A stretch of 64,000 nt of DNA from Saururus chinensis (taxonomy: Eukaryota; Streptophyta; Magnoliopsida; Piperales; Saururaceae). The notes below the pieces were generated by a model. It had not been told where the DNA came from and ran no database searches. It saw only the letters and a program-made list of their open reading frames with translations. Where the stretch lies: positions 2,518,001 to 2,582,000 of the forward strand of contig CP141147.1 in assembly GCA_035235625.1 (NCBI GenBank), given 5' to 3'. Shown piece by piece: positions 1 through 11,386 of the stretch (its first letter is position 1; each line of letters starts with the position of its first letter). Made by a program: the position numbers and the translations under genes.

Positions 1-1534
1 AAACACCATGGAAGCTTTTTCTAACCTAATTAAATTTAATATCTAATAATTTAACCTATATTAACACTTAAATGAGACTAGATAGTAAAATAATTAAGGG
101 TAAAATAACGCATAAATTATACTTATCAGAGACTACTATTCTAGGCAAGCAATTCAATCTTTTTGCAAATGTGTGGGTGCTAAAACAACAAACAGACACT
201 ACCAAAAGCAAAAAAAAAATAAATAAATAAATTTAAACGTACATAACTTGTTGGCAAGGCAAGAAGAGAGTGGAGTTTATGACAAGGAGGCAAAAGGAGG
301 GGGATGAAAAGAACTCCAGGTATGGAGAGGCCAACAGTAGATGGAGAGTGATGGGGCATATGGAGATGGAGCAAGGTGGCTCTGGGACAAGGGGGTCGAT
401 GAAGGTGAAGCAAGGCAGATTCAAGAAATTGATGGATAGGGAGCAAGGCAAAGCAGAGTGGACTTGGGTGGGGTGAGGTGGAGCGAAGGTGCAAAGTTGG
501 CCCCTTTGGCTTGGAGAGGTAGAGAAGGGAAGTGCTTTGGGAGGAGAAAGAAAGGGGGTTGTGTCATGACCACAATAGCCAGATAGCTAGGTCGGGTTAT
601 GACATGGCAACTCGTATTATATAGATGTGGATGTATTATCACATTTATCCTATTTTCCCAACTTTTGCAATAAATTGCACTTCTATTGATTTTCAACAAG
701 GATCACTCTTCATTCCTAAGTCAATGTAGTTTGTCTCGAAGAAATTTCATTTGAATTCATGTTATAACAGCCCATACCAACACACGAGCCCTATGCCTAG
801 ATCATGACCTACTTTCGGCAAGCAAGGGGTGACACGCGGTAGTAATCCCTCATTCTGATATTAATTGCTTGGGTTAAAAAACCCAAATGAATTAATTTGA
901 GTTCATTCAATCAAATATTTAATATGGGATGGAGGAGTAATTCACTTCATCCAATCTGTTGGCCATTTAGCCTCCATTGATATCAAAATGATTCAAACAA
1001 TATAAATATCATAACTAAATGGAGGCAGTTTCCTTCCTTTTAGCATGTCGCATGTGACATTACATCAATGCACGATAGTCAAATATTAAAATAATTCTAA
1101 CAATTTATAAATATCATGTAATTAAGTTGAGGAAATTTCCTTCAATTTAGTATGTCAGATCGATTAAGAGATTATCTTATTGATAATGACATTGTATGGG
1201 ATGATCCGTGAAATATTGGGTGAGTTTCACCTTAGCATTGTAATTGAAGTATTGTTATGTGTGGCTTTGAGGGGCTTTAGGACTCTCTCACAGTGAGGCA
1301 GCAGACCACTTGAATTTGATATTTATAACATAAATGTTTTCTTGATCTTCGTGACCAAAACCCTATGACGGGTCGACATACGCAGTTGTACATAGATGAC
1401 GAGCTGCCTTCTAGATACTTATGTTTGGTAGCCTTACCGCCGGTCTGGCAAAACACGCCTATTTGTAAATGTGGGCCAGTTTGATACTGCCCCTTAATAT
1501 TTCTAACTAAATGTCTAATAGTAAAGACATAATA
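1..1534. other. Intergenic, no gene recognised
   Basis: No coding region is supported here. There is a weak local duplication of about 75 bp (around 988-1065 and 1095-1165, both running through a 'TATAAATATCAT' stretch to a 'TTTAG(C/T)ATGTC' stretch). The segment 1345-1500 is homologous to 8522-8660, so it is the upstream flank shared by the first two terpene synthase copies. Confidence 0.5.
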
Positions 1535-1621
1535 CTCCCTCCGCCCCTCATAATTGTTCCACTTGGTTTTTAGTTCATTTTAAAAAAAACGAAATGGAGT
1601 TATTATCGTGGGCAGAGGGAG
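1535..1621. mobile_element. Stowaway-like MITE (Tc1/mariner)
   Basis: An 87-bp element with terminal inverted repeats CTCCCTCCGCCCC at the left and GGGCAGAGGGAG at the right, which match the well-known plant Stowaway ends. The left flank is TA. The right flank is AA, so the TA target duplication is probably mutated. It lies in a 300-bp stretch that the second terpene synthase copy lacks, about 360 bp upstream of the dead first copy. Confidence 0.75.
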
Positions 1622-1979
1622 AATTTCTAATTTCAATGCTAAATGTCTCTAGGATTCAAACGAAGTAAAACTGTAGTAAACAAACAAACGGAGCAGCAGC
1701 TCCCTGCCTCTGCTAATTGTTGGCATTTAAAAAACTTTTTCATGAAATAATATTTGCACGTTAGTTTCTTAATTTGAATTAGATCATGAATCTCTCGTGT
1801 TTGTGGACCTAAGAAGTTTTTCCAAATTGCAACCAAACAATAATATTCACTTTAACCTGTGTAGTAAGTTATTATTGAAAAATGAACGCCTTGTTTCTTA
1901 CTCACGAGAGTGGGGGAGACCGGCAAATATTTGTAGTGCTTCAAGTGAGAAGATCAATCGGTGTGTGCTGAAACTGAAT

Positions 1980-3121
1980 ATGGCTTCCAGCATTCTAACT
2001 CTCAACACCTCATGCACCTCTCCAGTTCCCCTCAATCGCGTTTCTATCATGAAATGGAGTGCAATCAAACAGATAAAATGCTTGCAGAAAACAAGCGACC
2101 CAGAGCTTATAATTACGAGGAAATCAGCTGATTATCTGCCTTCCATTTGAAACCATGGTTTCATACAGTCCATGAAAAGTGCTTATGAGGTTCTTGTTAA
2201 TTGCAACTTCTTATATCTCATTTCCTTACTACGTAGTTAGTACTCATAGAATTGCTACACTGTAAAGCAGGACGTAGCCACTGTGGAACAAAGGATTGAG
2301 ACACTTAAGGATTATACAAGAGGCTTATTAGAGGAGGAAGTAGATCCGATTGTCGGGCTTGAGCTGATTGACACCCTTGAGCGCCTCGGAGTAGGCTATC
2401 TCTTTGGGGTTGATATCAAACGGGCTCTTGAAGGTTTTGTGCTTGACTCAAGTAGTGAGGGGGACCTCCACTGCACAGCACTGTATTTTAGGCTCCTCCG
2501 GCAAAATGGTCACATGATCTTACAGGGTAAAGGTTTTTTTTTTTTGTTTTCATTTTCTTTTCTGAAGTTTTGCATTTCATTTTTTCTTTTTATTTCTGTT
2601 TGTGTGATATGATGCTTTGTGCACTTATCACGAACAGATGTCTTCAGCCGCTTCATGGACGAGAATGGTAGATTCAGGGAAGATTTGTGTGAGGACACAG
2701 AGGGGATGCTGAGTTTGTATGAAGCCTCATTTCTGGCATTGGAAGGTGAAAGTGTTATGGATGAAGCTAGAGCCTTCACTGCCACACAACTCAATCAATA
2801 TCTTAGCAAAGTTTCCGTCTCCTGGCTACATCAACGTGTGGAGCATGCCCTAGCAATTCCCTTCCACTGGACGCCCCCAAGACGGGAGGTAAGGTGGTTC
2901 ATAGATCAATCAATATCTTAGCAAAGTCTCCATCTCCTACGTCAACGTGTGGAGCATGCCCTAGCAATTCCCTTCCACTGGACGCCCCCAAGACTGGAGG
3001 CAAGGTGGTTCATAGATGCATATGGAAGATATGAGAAGGACCCCTTCTTACTTGAACTGGCCAGTTTGGATTACAATATATGTTTAGCTGCCGCTCAAGA
3101 CAACTTGAAATCATTGTCAAG
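1980..3121 (+). pseudogene. Terpene synthase pseudogene, exons 1-3 only (copy 1)
   Basis: This is a truncated copy of the gene at 8816-11386. Exon 1 starts at ATG 1980 (MASSILTL...), exon 2 is 2271-2526 and exon 3 is 2638-3121, with splice sites at the same places as in the intact copy. Three lesions are visible. (1) A TGA stop falls exactly on the codon of the expected tryptophan of the RRx8W motif, where copy 2 has TGC. (2) A 115/111-bp internal tandem duplication in exon 3 shifts the frame and brings a stop at 2919-2921. (3) Everything after the exon 3 donor (exons 4-7, including the active site) is missing, and homology ends near 3200. Exon 1 carries about 11 extra residues relative to copy 2. 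It cannot make a functional enzyme. Confidence 0.9.
2791..3016 (+). repeat. Tandem duplication inside TPS exon 3
   Basis: Unit 1 is 2791-2905 (115 bp) and unit 2 is 2906-3016 (111 bp), both beginning TCAATCAATATCTTAGCAAA. The intact gene at 9442-9817 has a single copy. Neither 115 nor 111 is a multiple of three. Unit 2 lacks 4 bp and differs at a few positions, so the duplication is not brand new. Confidence 0.9.
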
Positions 3122-4408
3122 GTATTGTCATCATACAATATGATTGAGTACTTGCATGAGACAAGGTCATGTAATGTCTCTAGGTTATTATTGCCATTCA
3201 GGTGCATATTTACATCATCTTTTTTTGTATCCTAGAATTCTTATATTTTGAGTGTAACATCCTCTTTTAAGCCTCAGCCTGCTCATCATACCTCATAGAT
3301 ACAACCTTTAGCATGTCTCTAACGGTCTTATACTTTTAAATAGCCTCTTAATTTTAAGCTCCATAAAAAAAAGAATAGTGGACCTAGCCTTGTTATCATC
3401 ATTCTTCAGTTTATTATAGGTCTTCTTCTATGCTGCTAAACTATTCTGTGGACATGGCTCAATGACTTGTTTTATAATATGAGCAAGTCAGAGAGTGTGA
3501 AGATATGATATATCCTCCTCTTCTATACCAAATAATATCATAATTAAGTGTCTCTGTCTTTCTTAGTTCAGAGGTGACCATCGTCGAATCCATTTTATAT
3601 CTACAAAAATACGACAAAGATACAGGATTAAGACTACGTTATGACCAATAGCTTCTTAGTTAACTTACCTTAAATCCCCCTTAAGGTAAGTTAACCTAAT
3701 TATATAATTACTTATGTTTATAGCTTAGACAATCCCTTAAATACACCTAATCAGCACTAATTAACAAACAAACACCTATTAGGGTTGCTGGAATTATTAT
3801 TTTTCTGTCCAAAAAAATATTAGTGTGAAATTATAAAAATAGCCCTAGGGCTAATTCGGTCTTTTCATCCTTAAAAATACACTAAATTAAATCACTCAAT
3901 AATCATTCAATCAACATATAAGACAATGATTGATATTCTGGACAGCAAACATTAAGCCACACACGCTGCACTTGTGAATTGACCAAAATGCCCGCTGAGC
4001 TAAATCAGTCAATTTACACTATATTCTAATCCACCTAATGAATTAAATTAACACAAACTAATTAATTAAATCTATTGGACCAGACAGTATGTGTGTGAGC
4101 AAAGGGTGATCAGAAAATTTTGTTAGGGCAAAAAATTCACACCGGTGAATTTACTATTTCGCCTCTACACATGCCAAATGCACAAATTTCAATAAATTGA
4201 TTAATCACAAAAATTTCAGCAATCAAACATACAGATTAGTCACAAATACACTCAATTTTAATTCAATAGCAAAAGCCCTATCAAAAGATCATGTATATTA
4301 ATCAAATTAGTTTGCCCCTTTTATGCGTCAAAACCCTAAATTAGATAAAAAGATCCGACCTTTATACAAATTAGTGACTTATTTCCCCAACCTAAGCTTC
4401 GATACCAC
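3122..4408. other. Intergenic, AT-rich, no gene recognised
   Basis: From about 3200 the terpene synthase homology stops. The rest shows no coding region. The right part (to 4408) directly abuts a reverse-oriented primer-binding-site-like sequence, so it may be the internal region of the LTR element described at 4409-5239, but no retroelement protein could be read. Confidence 0.4.
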
Positions 4409-5239
4409 TGTAGAGTGGTTGATCAGCGGAAGTGTGGTTGTTCTTTAGTCAAGGGAGAGGCATAAAGCATAAAAATTTTGTCTATTTATCGATTAACAAC
4501 ACAAGAAGTAAAAAGATGCAATTATATAAGCAATAAAGCATGTAATCAAGGGCATGCTAATAATCAAAACGAAATTTATGAACAAATATGGACTGACCAT
4601 GGGCTGATCAGCCCCTGGACATGCTCTTGCCTTCACACCAGCGTCTGATCACAATTGATTAAGCAAAGAAAGGGGTTTTACCTCTTTATGTGTAGATCCT
4701 TCTTGAACCCTCTTCTTAGATGAAAATCACATTAAGGAGGCGAGCCAACACTTGTTCTTGAAGCCACCAATCAGTGAGTAAGGCAGTCCTCCTCTTACAC
4801 CACGCACCAAGAGAAGGAAGAGGGAGATGAGAGGGGCGGCCAACAAAGATCTCTCAAAGACCAAGAGAGAAGAGGCCGAACCAAAGGGAGAGAGGGGGGC
4901 GGATTGGGAGAGAGGAGAGGGGGACGGCTCACCACTTCAAGCTTCTCCTCTCCTTCTTCATTCCCTTTTATACCCTTTCTAATCACCTCCTAATCGGGCT
5001 TCATTAGTTGGGCCTCTTACTAAATTTTAGAGTTCTTCTTAGAGGGTCTAACACAACGGGAGTAGGCTCTATGTAGAGTAGAGCCCGCTGGAGCTTGGAC
5101 CCCTTGCATATGGCTAAGCTCGTGACAGGTTGACCCCTTGCTATACATGGGTCCTACCATTGACACTTAATTCAAACATTAAGCCCTACAATATGTTAAT
5201 TACACAGCCTAGTCACATGCTTAGTGTGCACGTGTGACA
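4409..5239 (-). mobile_element. LTR of a minus-strand retroelement
   Basis: Read on the minus strand, this 831-bp stretch starts TGTCACACGTGCAC and ends CCACTCTACA, and is followed by TGGTATCGAAG (4397-4407), a sequence of the tRNA-Met primer-binding-site type. A minus-strand TATA box (GTATAAAAGG, about 4966-4975) fits an LTR promoter. No second LTR was found, so the element is incomplete. The ends are inferred from the TG..CA rule and the PBS, not from a target duplication. Confidence 0.5.
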
Positions 5240-5969
5240 AATGCGAGTTCATTAGAATTTATATCGCAATGGCTCATATAGGGTTAGTGTGATCGCCTCC
5301 ACTAACCTTAGACCCTGTGGCCCGTACCAAAATTGGCCCGAGCCCATATCTTGGTCCAACACTTTTACCACTGGAGTAGAAAAGAATGACAAGCACATCA
5401 ATGCAAAGTGATTGAGTAGAGATAGCTTCAAAGTTCCCAAGTTGGCCATGGAGATAAACTGGTATGCAGCCATGAATATACAGAAAATGGAGATACTTTT
5501 GTATACTATACGTGTTATGGTAAACACGAGACCTGTACGTAAAGTATACAAGTCTTTCGCTTCCCAGTGATAAAGAAACATGAGCCTCGTCTTTTGTGTC
5601 TTTATCTGACTAAGACGACGCCATTTATGAAACGCAAAGCATGGCTTCACCCTAACCACCTACATTTTTTATGTTCAGACGATGAGAAATGGAACAATAT
5701 GAGAATATGCACGTGGATATGAACGTTTCAATAAAAATTAACATGTCTATAGCGGTATTAATGGGTTGAAATGGGGTGACAAACTCCTCGTAAATAGAAA
5801 AGGGTAAAATTGTTTCCAAAAGCTCCACTTTACTGCAAAGGAAATAATGAGTCTAACATAAGCTTTGTATGAGAGTTATTTAGTCATGAAATCGATAGTT
5901 TATCAATATTACTTATGTTAATTTATCAATAGCTCCCATTCATAACTTACGATAAAAAGTAGTAAAATC
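5240..5969. other. Intergenic with one unassigned minus-strand ORF
   Basis: A 135-codon minus-strand reading frame (5659-5252) is open, with two hydrophobic stretches, but I do not recognise its product and there is no start context, codon bias or homologue in the window to support it. I see nothing else in this stretch. Confidence 0.3.
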
Positions 5970-6107
5970 TCTTCCGCTAATACCGACGACTGCATAATAT
6001 TTCCACCAGTCTACGTACGCTAATACCGACAACTGCATAATATCTCCACCAGTCTACGTATGCTAATACCGACGACTGCATAATAACTTACGCTAAAAAG
6101 CAGTAAT
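5970..6107 (+). repeat. Short tandem repeat upstream of the hAT insertion
   Basis: About two and a half copies of a roughly 55-bp unit containing GCTAATACCGACGACTGCAT and CCACCAGTCTACGTACG. Part of the unit (ACCAGTCTACGTACGCAG) recurs at about 8540, on the other side of the hAT element, so the transposon landed inside or next to this array. Confidence 0.75.
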
Positions 6108-6115
6108 ATCTCCAC

Positions 6116-8509
6116 TAAGGGTGCTAACGAGCCAAGTCGAATCGAGTTTTCAGGTTTTTTGACTCGAGCTCGATTTCTGAAAGCTCGGCTCGAGCTCGAT
6201 CGAACAGCTCGATTCCTGGCTCGAGCTTGGTTCGATTAAAAACTTGACTCGAGTTCGAGCTGAAAATATATTATAGCAACTCGAACTTGTGTTCGAATTG
6301 AGCTCGAATCCCATTTACAACCAAAATTATTTTTTTCTATAAAAATCTATATTAATTTAGAGAATCACACCAACATTATAAAAATAAAAAAATTATAATA
6401 AACATAATTTTATTCTATTAAAGTTGTAAATATTATTTCAAAATTCATGGTTAAAATAAGAGTCAATAAATACCCAACAAAAAAATTTCATTTGTCACAA
6501 AAAATTTAACTAATGTTATTCAAATATCTCATATAATAAATATAGTTATATAAATAATATTAATAATAATTACCAAAATAACATAAATAAAAAAATATTT
6601 ACCAATATGGTGTTTCTTTTCACGAGCGCCTCCGAGATTTTTTTTAATTTATTTTATAATTTCGTTCTTAAAGAGGAAAAATTTAATATAATGTACTGAT
6701 TTGTCATTTAAATGACAAAATCAATACGATTTTGTGCTTTTAAAAGATGAAATCAATGCAATGTATTGATTTCATCATTTAGAAGGATAAAATCAATCAT
6801 GAAATAATTTTGTCCTCTCTTCTCTCTATTATTTCTTCATTCTCTCTCTCTCTCTCTCCTCTCTCTATCTCACTCTCTCCTCTCTCTCTTCACACACTTT
6901 CTCTATTCACACACTATCTCTCTCCTCACTCTCTCCTCTCTCTCTTCACACACTCTCTCTATTCGCTCTCTCTCCTCTCTCTATTCACTCTCTCTTTCTT
7001 TCGGCTATATCTCTCATCTTTCTCTCTCTTCACACACTCTCTCTATTCACTCTCTCATCTCTATATTTCTATTCAATCTCTCTCCTCTCTCTTTTGCCTA
7101 ACTCTCTTATTCTCTCTACACTTTCTCTTTTCTCTGTCCTCTCTTCTTTCTCTTTCTCTCTCCCTATCTATCTCTCATGTGCGTGACGTGAGCCCTAGCT
7201 TTAAGAAATGAGGAGAAAGTAGAAAATTTTAATTTAATTTTTTCTTATTTATATATTATATATTAAAATATTAAATTTAAAATAAAATACAATGTATTTG
7301 TGAATGACGAAAATAATATCTTTTTAAATTTTTCATAATTTTGTCCTTTAGAAGAGATGAGAGAGAAAAGAGAAAGAGGAGAGAGAAGAGAGATAACTAA
7401 AAGAGAAATGAGAGAGAGTGAATAGAGAGTAGAGAGAGAGAGGGGAGAGGGAAAAAATCAGTTCATTATTAATTTCATCATTTAGAAAGACAAAGTTAGT
7501 ATATTGTATTAATTTAAGTGTACTTATTTCATCTTTCCAAATGATGAAATTATGAAAAAATATTAAATAAAAACCACGCAGGTGTCAGTGCCTAGTCAAT
7601 GAAAAGGAACATCATATTGGTAAATATTTTTTTCTCTCCGTTATTTTGATACTTATATAAAATTTCTCATATAATAAGTCACAAAAAACTGAACTAGTCA
7701 CCAAAGTTATGACAACTCTTATTCACATATTTCATATCTAATTATTCTAGTAACTACAAAAAAGTTCATAATAAGAGAATTATTAGGACTTCAGCAATAA
7801 CATATTTCATGGTGTGTGGATTGCCTGTAAAAAGAAAAATTAATATAATTAAAATTCAATAGTAAAATCTAGACTTAGTTAACTAGATATATTTATAAGA
7901 AAAATCTAAATGTAGTTCACTAAATCTCTAATTCTAAACTAATATAATTGGTTGAATTAAGAATGTTTATTTACAAGTAGAATAATATATTTATATTTGT
8001 TAGGATTAGAATGATTAAAGGTAGTATTTAAAATTTAAATAATATTATATAGATGAATAAGGGTAAAATAGAAATAAAATAATTTATCATACCTACATTC
8101 TCAATTTTATTAGTAGTAGAATTTATATTTGTTTAAAATATAATAGTATAATATAGGTATTATATATCATATTATATATATAGGATATATATTTTATAAA
8201 TTAATATAAAATATTATGTGTACATGAAAGGTAAAAGTTTAAAAATTTATATAATATGGGTATAATATGTAAAAAGTGATATATAACAAATCGAGTCGAG
8301 TTCGAGCCGAGCTTCGAGTTGATTTTGAGTCAAACCAATCAAGTTTCGAGTCGAGTCGATTCGAGCTGACCCATGTTCGAGATCGGCTTGTTTGCTTTTA
8401 AATTTAAACCGAGCTCGAGTCAAGCTCACTTCGAACCGAACCAAATTCGGGTCGAACTGAGCTGAGCCAGTTCAGCTCAACGAGCTGGCTCGGCTCATTA
8501 GCAACTTTA
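6116..8509. mobile_element. Non-autonomous hAT-family element, 2.4 kb
   Basis: The element starts TAAGGGTGCTAACGAGCC and ends GGCTCATTAGCAACTTTA; the ends are inverted repeats matching at about 15 of 18 positions. It is flanked by a perfect 8-bp duplication ATCTCCAC (6108-6115 and 8510-8517), the length typical of hAT. Both subterminal regions (6140-6310, 8285-8485) are dense in TCGAG/CTCGA and GAGCTCG motifs, likely transposase-binding sites. No transposase reading frame is present. A second, truncated and inverted relative lies at 50119-50930. Confidence 0.88.
6571..7652. mobile_element. Nested inverted-repeat element inside the hAT
   Basis: Inverted ends pair over more than 50 bp (left arm AAATATTTACCAATATGGTG around 6592-6613, right arm its near-complement around 7606-7630), extending outwards to CAAAATAAC/GTTATTTTG. 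The inside has a 380-bp pyrimidine-rich block (6810-7190) followed by a purine-rich block (7355-7450) that can pair with it. Motifs such as 'TTTAGAAGGATAAAATCAAT' recur in the element at 39611-40544. No clear target duplication was found. It is probably a MITE family with TC/GA-rich cores. Confidence 0.6.
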
Positions 8510-8521
8510 ATCTCCACAACT

Positions 8522-8815
8522 TCGTGACCAAAACCCTATCACCAGTCTACGTACGCAGTTGTACATCGATGACGAGCTGCCTTCTAGATACTTAGGTTCT
8601 GGTGAGCCCGGTCACGCAAGACACGCCTATTTTTAAATATGGGCCAGTTTGATACTGCCCAAGTTGCAACCAAACAGTAACATTCACTTTACCCTGTACA
8701 ATAAGTTATTATTGAAAATGGCCGCCATGTTTCTTACTCACGAGAGTGGGGGAAACCGGCAGATATTTATAGTGCTTCAAGTGAGAAGATCAATCGGTGT
8801 GTGCTGAAACTGAAA
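8522..8815 (+). promoter_or_regulatory. Upstream region and 5' leader of TPS copy 2
   Basis: The 290 bp between the hAT element and the start codon are homologous to 1345-1500 plus about 1815-1979 upstream of copy 1, which lacks nothing here but carries an extra 300 bp. A TATA-like TATTTATAG lies about 50 bp before the ATG. The hAT insertion separates this short proximal region from whatever promoter lay further upstream. Confidence 0.4.
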
Positions 8816-11386
8816 ATGGCTTCCAGCATTCTAACTCTCAACACCTCATCCACCTCTCCAGTTCCCTCTCAACAGACAAAATGCTCGCAGAAAACAAAAG
8901 ACCCAGAGCTTATAATTACGAGGAAATCAGCTGATTATCGGCCTTCCATTTGCGACCATGGTTTCATACAATCCATGAAAAGTTCTTATGAGGTTCTTGT
9001 TAATTGCAACTTCTTATATCTCATTTCCTTACTACGTAGTTAGTACTCATAGAATTGCTACACTGTAAAGCAGGACGTAGCCACTGTGGAACAAAGGATT
9101 GAGACACTTAAGGATTATACAAGAGGCTTATTAGAGGAGGAAGTAGATCCGATTGTCGGGCTTGAGCTGATTGACACCCTTGAGCGCCTCGGAGTAGGCT
9201 ATCTCTTTGGGGTTGAAATCAAACGGGCTCTTGAAGGTTTTGTGCTTGACTCAAGTAGTGAGGGGGACCTCCACTGCACAGCACTGTATTTTAGGCTCCT
9301 CCGGCAAAATGGTCACATGATCTTACAGGGTAAAGGTTTTTTTTTTTTTGTTTTCATTTTCTTTTCTGAAGTTTTGCATTTCATTTTTTCTTTTTATTTC
9401 TGTTTGTGTGATATGATGCTTTGTGCACTTATCACGAACAGATGTCTTCAGCCGCTTCATGGACGAGAATGGTAGATTCAGGGAAGATTTGTGTGAGGAC
9501 ACAGAGGGGATTCTGAGTTTGTATGAAGCCTCATTTCTGGCATTGGAAGGTGAAAGTGTCATGGATGAAGCTAGAGCCTTCACTACCAAGCATCTCAATC
9601 GATATCTTAGCAAAGGCTCCAACTCCCGGCTATATCAACGTGTGGAGCATGCCCTAGCAATTCCCTTCCACTGGATGCCCCCAAGACTGGAGGCAAGGTG
9701 GTTCATAAATGCATATGCAAGATATGAGAAGAAGGACCCCCTCTTACTTGAACTGGCCAAGTTGGATTTCAATATGTGTTTAGCCACCGCTCAAGACAAC
9801 GTGAAATCCTTGTCATGGTATTGTCGACAATCTTCTTATTTTTCTACAGCATGCATTAGTACGTGCATGAGCAGTACCCCTCACAATACCACGCATTTCA
9901 GGTGGTGGAAGAATCTGGGTGTTGCAGAGAGCTTGAACTTTACAAGAGATCGGTTGCCCGAGTCGTTCATTTTGAGCGTGGGTACATTCTTCAAACCGAA
10001 ATATGGATCGGCTTTGCAAAGCATGACTAAGAGTATTCAGCTTATTACGAGCATGGATGATTTGTTCGAGCACTATGGAAACATTGAGGAGCTTCAGCTG
10101 TTAGCGGATGCAGTTGAGCGGTAGATTTCACATCACTACTAATTTGATGTATTTTGATTAGATTCATCAAAATTTTCTGTCCCTTCTCATAAATATATTT
10201 TGTTTCCCTGAATGATCCAAGATGGGATGTTAATGCGGTTGAGGAACTTCCAGAGTGTATGAGGCTCTGTTACTTCGCCGTCCTCAATACTTACAATCAC
10301 TATGCTTATGACACCCTTCGGCTGAAAGGATTCTACATCTTACCACTTCTAAAGAAAACTGTACACCTATTTTCCTCCATGAATTTTACTTGATTTCAAG
10401 GAACAAACTTTTAAATGGCTGTTTCTTGTTTATTTCAGTGGTTAGGCCTGTGCAAGGCATACCTGACGGAGATAAAATGGTCTAGCCAAGGATATACACC
10501 AAAATTCGATGAATACTTGGATATTGCAAACATCACCGTTGGGGCCCGGATACTTTTTGTAACTGCATACTTTCAAATGCATCAAGAGGAATGTGACCAA
10601 ACTTTAGATCTCATAGCATCCAACCCTGACGTCACCGAGCTAGCACAAATGATCTTTCGGCTTTGTGACGACATTGGAGAAGCACTGGTACGTATCTAAT
10701 TAGGATGCGTTTAGCCTGACTAAGATTGCATAATAAAAACCATAGGAGCCTTAGTATAGTAAATAATAGAGTGTTTTCTTTCACATATATATTTATATAT
10801 ACACACACTGTGCTATGGCTCCTTGGTCACTGTTTTTTTCCTGGAATACAGATAATCACCCAACGAATATACCCACCAAACCCTCCCAATGGGATTTTAA
10901 TTGAACAGAATATATAAGCCCAAATGAGCATTGTCTGAGGCTCAAATGTTCCGCTTTTCCCCAACTAAAACCCACTTGGGAGGGTTTATAGGGTATAATC
11001 GCTGAATATATATCACTATCATTTTACTAGTTTTGTTTTAGGCTTGGTGGTAGATAATGATCATGAATTATGTCAACAAAATAAAACAGGACGACCCAGA
11101 CGGACAGGTTGCACCCAGTGGCGTTCATTATTACATGTGGGAAAGAGGAGTCACACATGAAGCGGCTGTGGAACATGTGAGGCATCTACTGAGTGAAACG
11201 TGGAAGAAGATAAACAAGCACTTGGTTCTTGGCTCCCCTTTCCACAAGGATTTCATTGACGCTGCGTTGGACTCTGGAAGGATAAGCTACTGGATAAACC
11301 TGACCGGAGACGGATTCACAACACAGCGGCAAAGGACATTAGACACTTTCAAGTTGCTCGTGGCTGACCCCATACCTGACAATTGA
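8816..11386 (+). CDS. Terpene synthase (TPS-b-like), seven exons, possibly inactive (copy 2)
   Basis: Exons 8816-8992, 9074-9329, 9442-9817, 9902-10120, 10222-10360, 10439-10687 and 11054-11386 join in frame to 582 codons. Exons 4, 5 and 6 have the 219, 139 and 249 nt typical of plant TPS genes. Residues 1-35 are Ser/Thr-rich and fit a plastid transit peptide. The N-terminal helical domain spans roughly 60-260 and the class I C-terminal domain 270-550. RDR is present (285-287). The family converts prenyl diphosphates to (mono)terpenes using Mg2+ held by DDxxD and NSE/DTE motifs. Here the first reads DDLFE (322-326). The second begins DDIGE (466-470) but lacks the Ser/Thr and final Glu. RRx8W is RK...C (36-46). 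The gene is structurally intact, but catalytic function is doubtful. The exon 7 acceptor is ambiguous (11041 or 11053; only the second avoids a stop). Confidence 0.88.
10860..11000. repeat. Inverted repeat in TPS intron 6
   Basis: Left arm TATACCCACCAAACCCTCCCAA and its near-complement TTGGGAGGGTTTATAGGGTATA flank about 75 bp. The same hairpin is kept in copy 3 (about 22560-22692), so it predates the duplication of the 3' half. It looks like a small MITE or foldback. Confidence 0.55.

Noticed and set aside
5252..5659. 135-codon minus-strand frame, membrane-like
   Set aside because: No recognisable family and no supporting context; left as unassigned.
6810..7211. 133-codon Ser/Leu-rich open frame
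   Set aside because: It is a translation of a CT-repeat block inside a transposon; there is no complex protein sequence.
9423..10124. Single uninterrupted TPS frame across intron 3
   Set aside because: The 84-nt intron has proper GT and AG ends, and removing it restores the normal exon 3-4 junction of the family.
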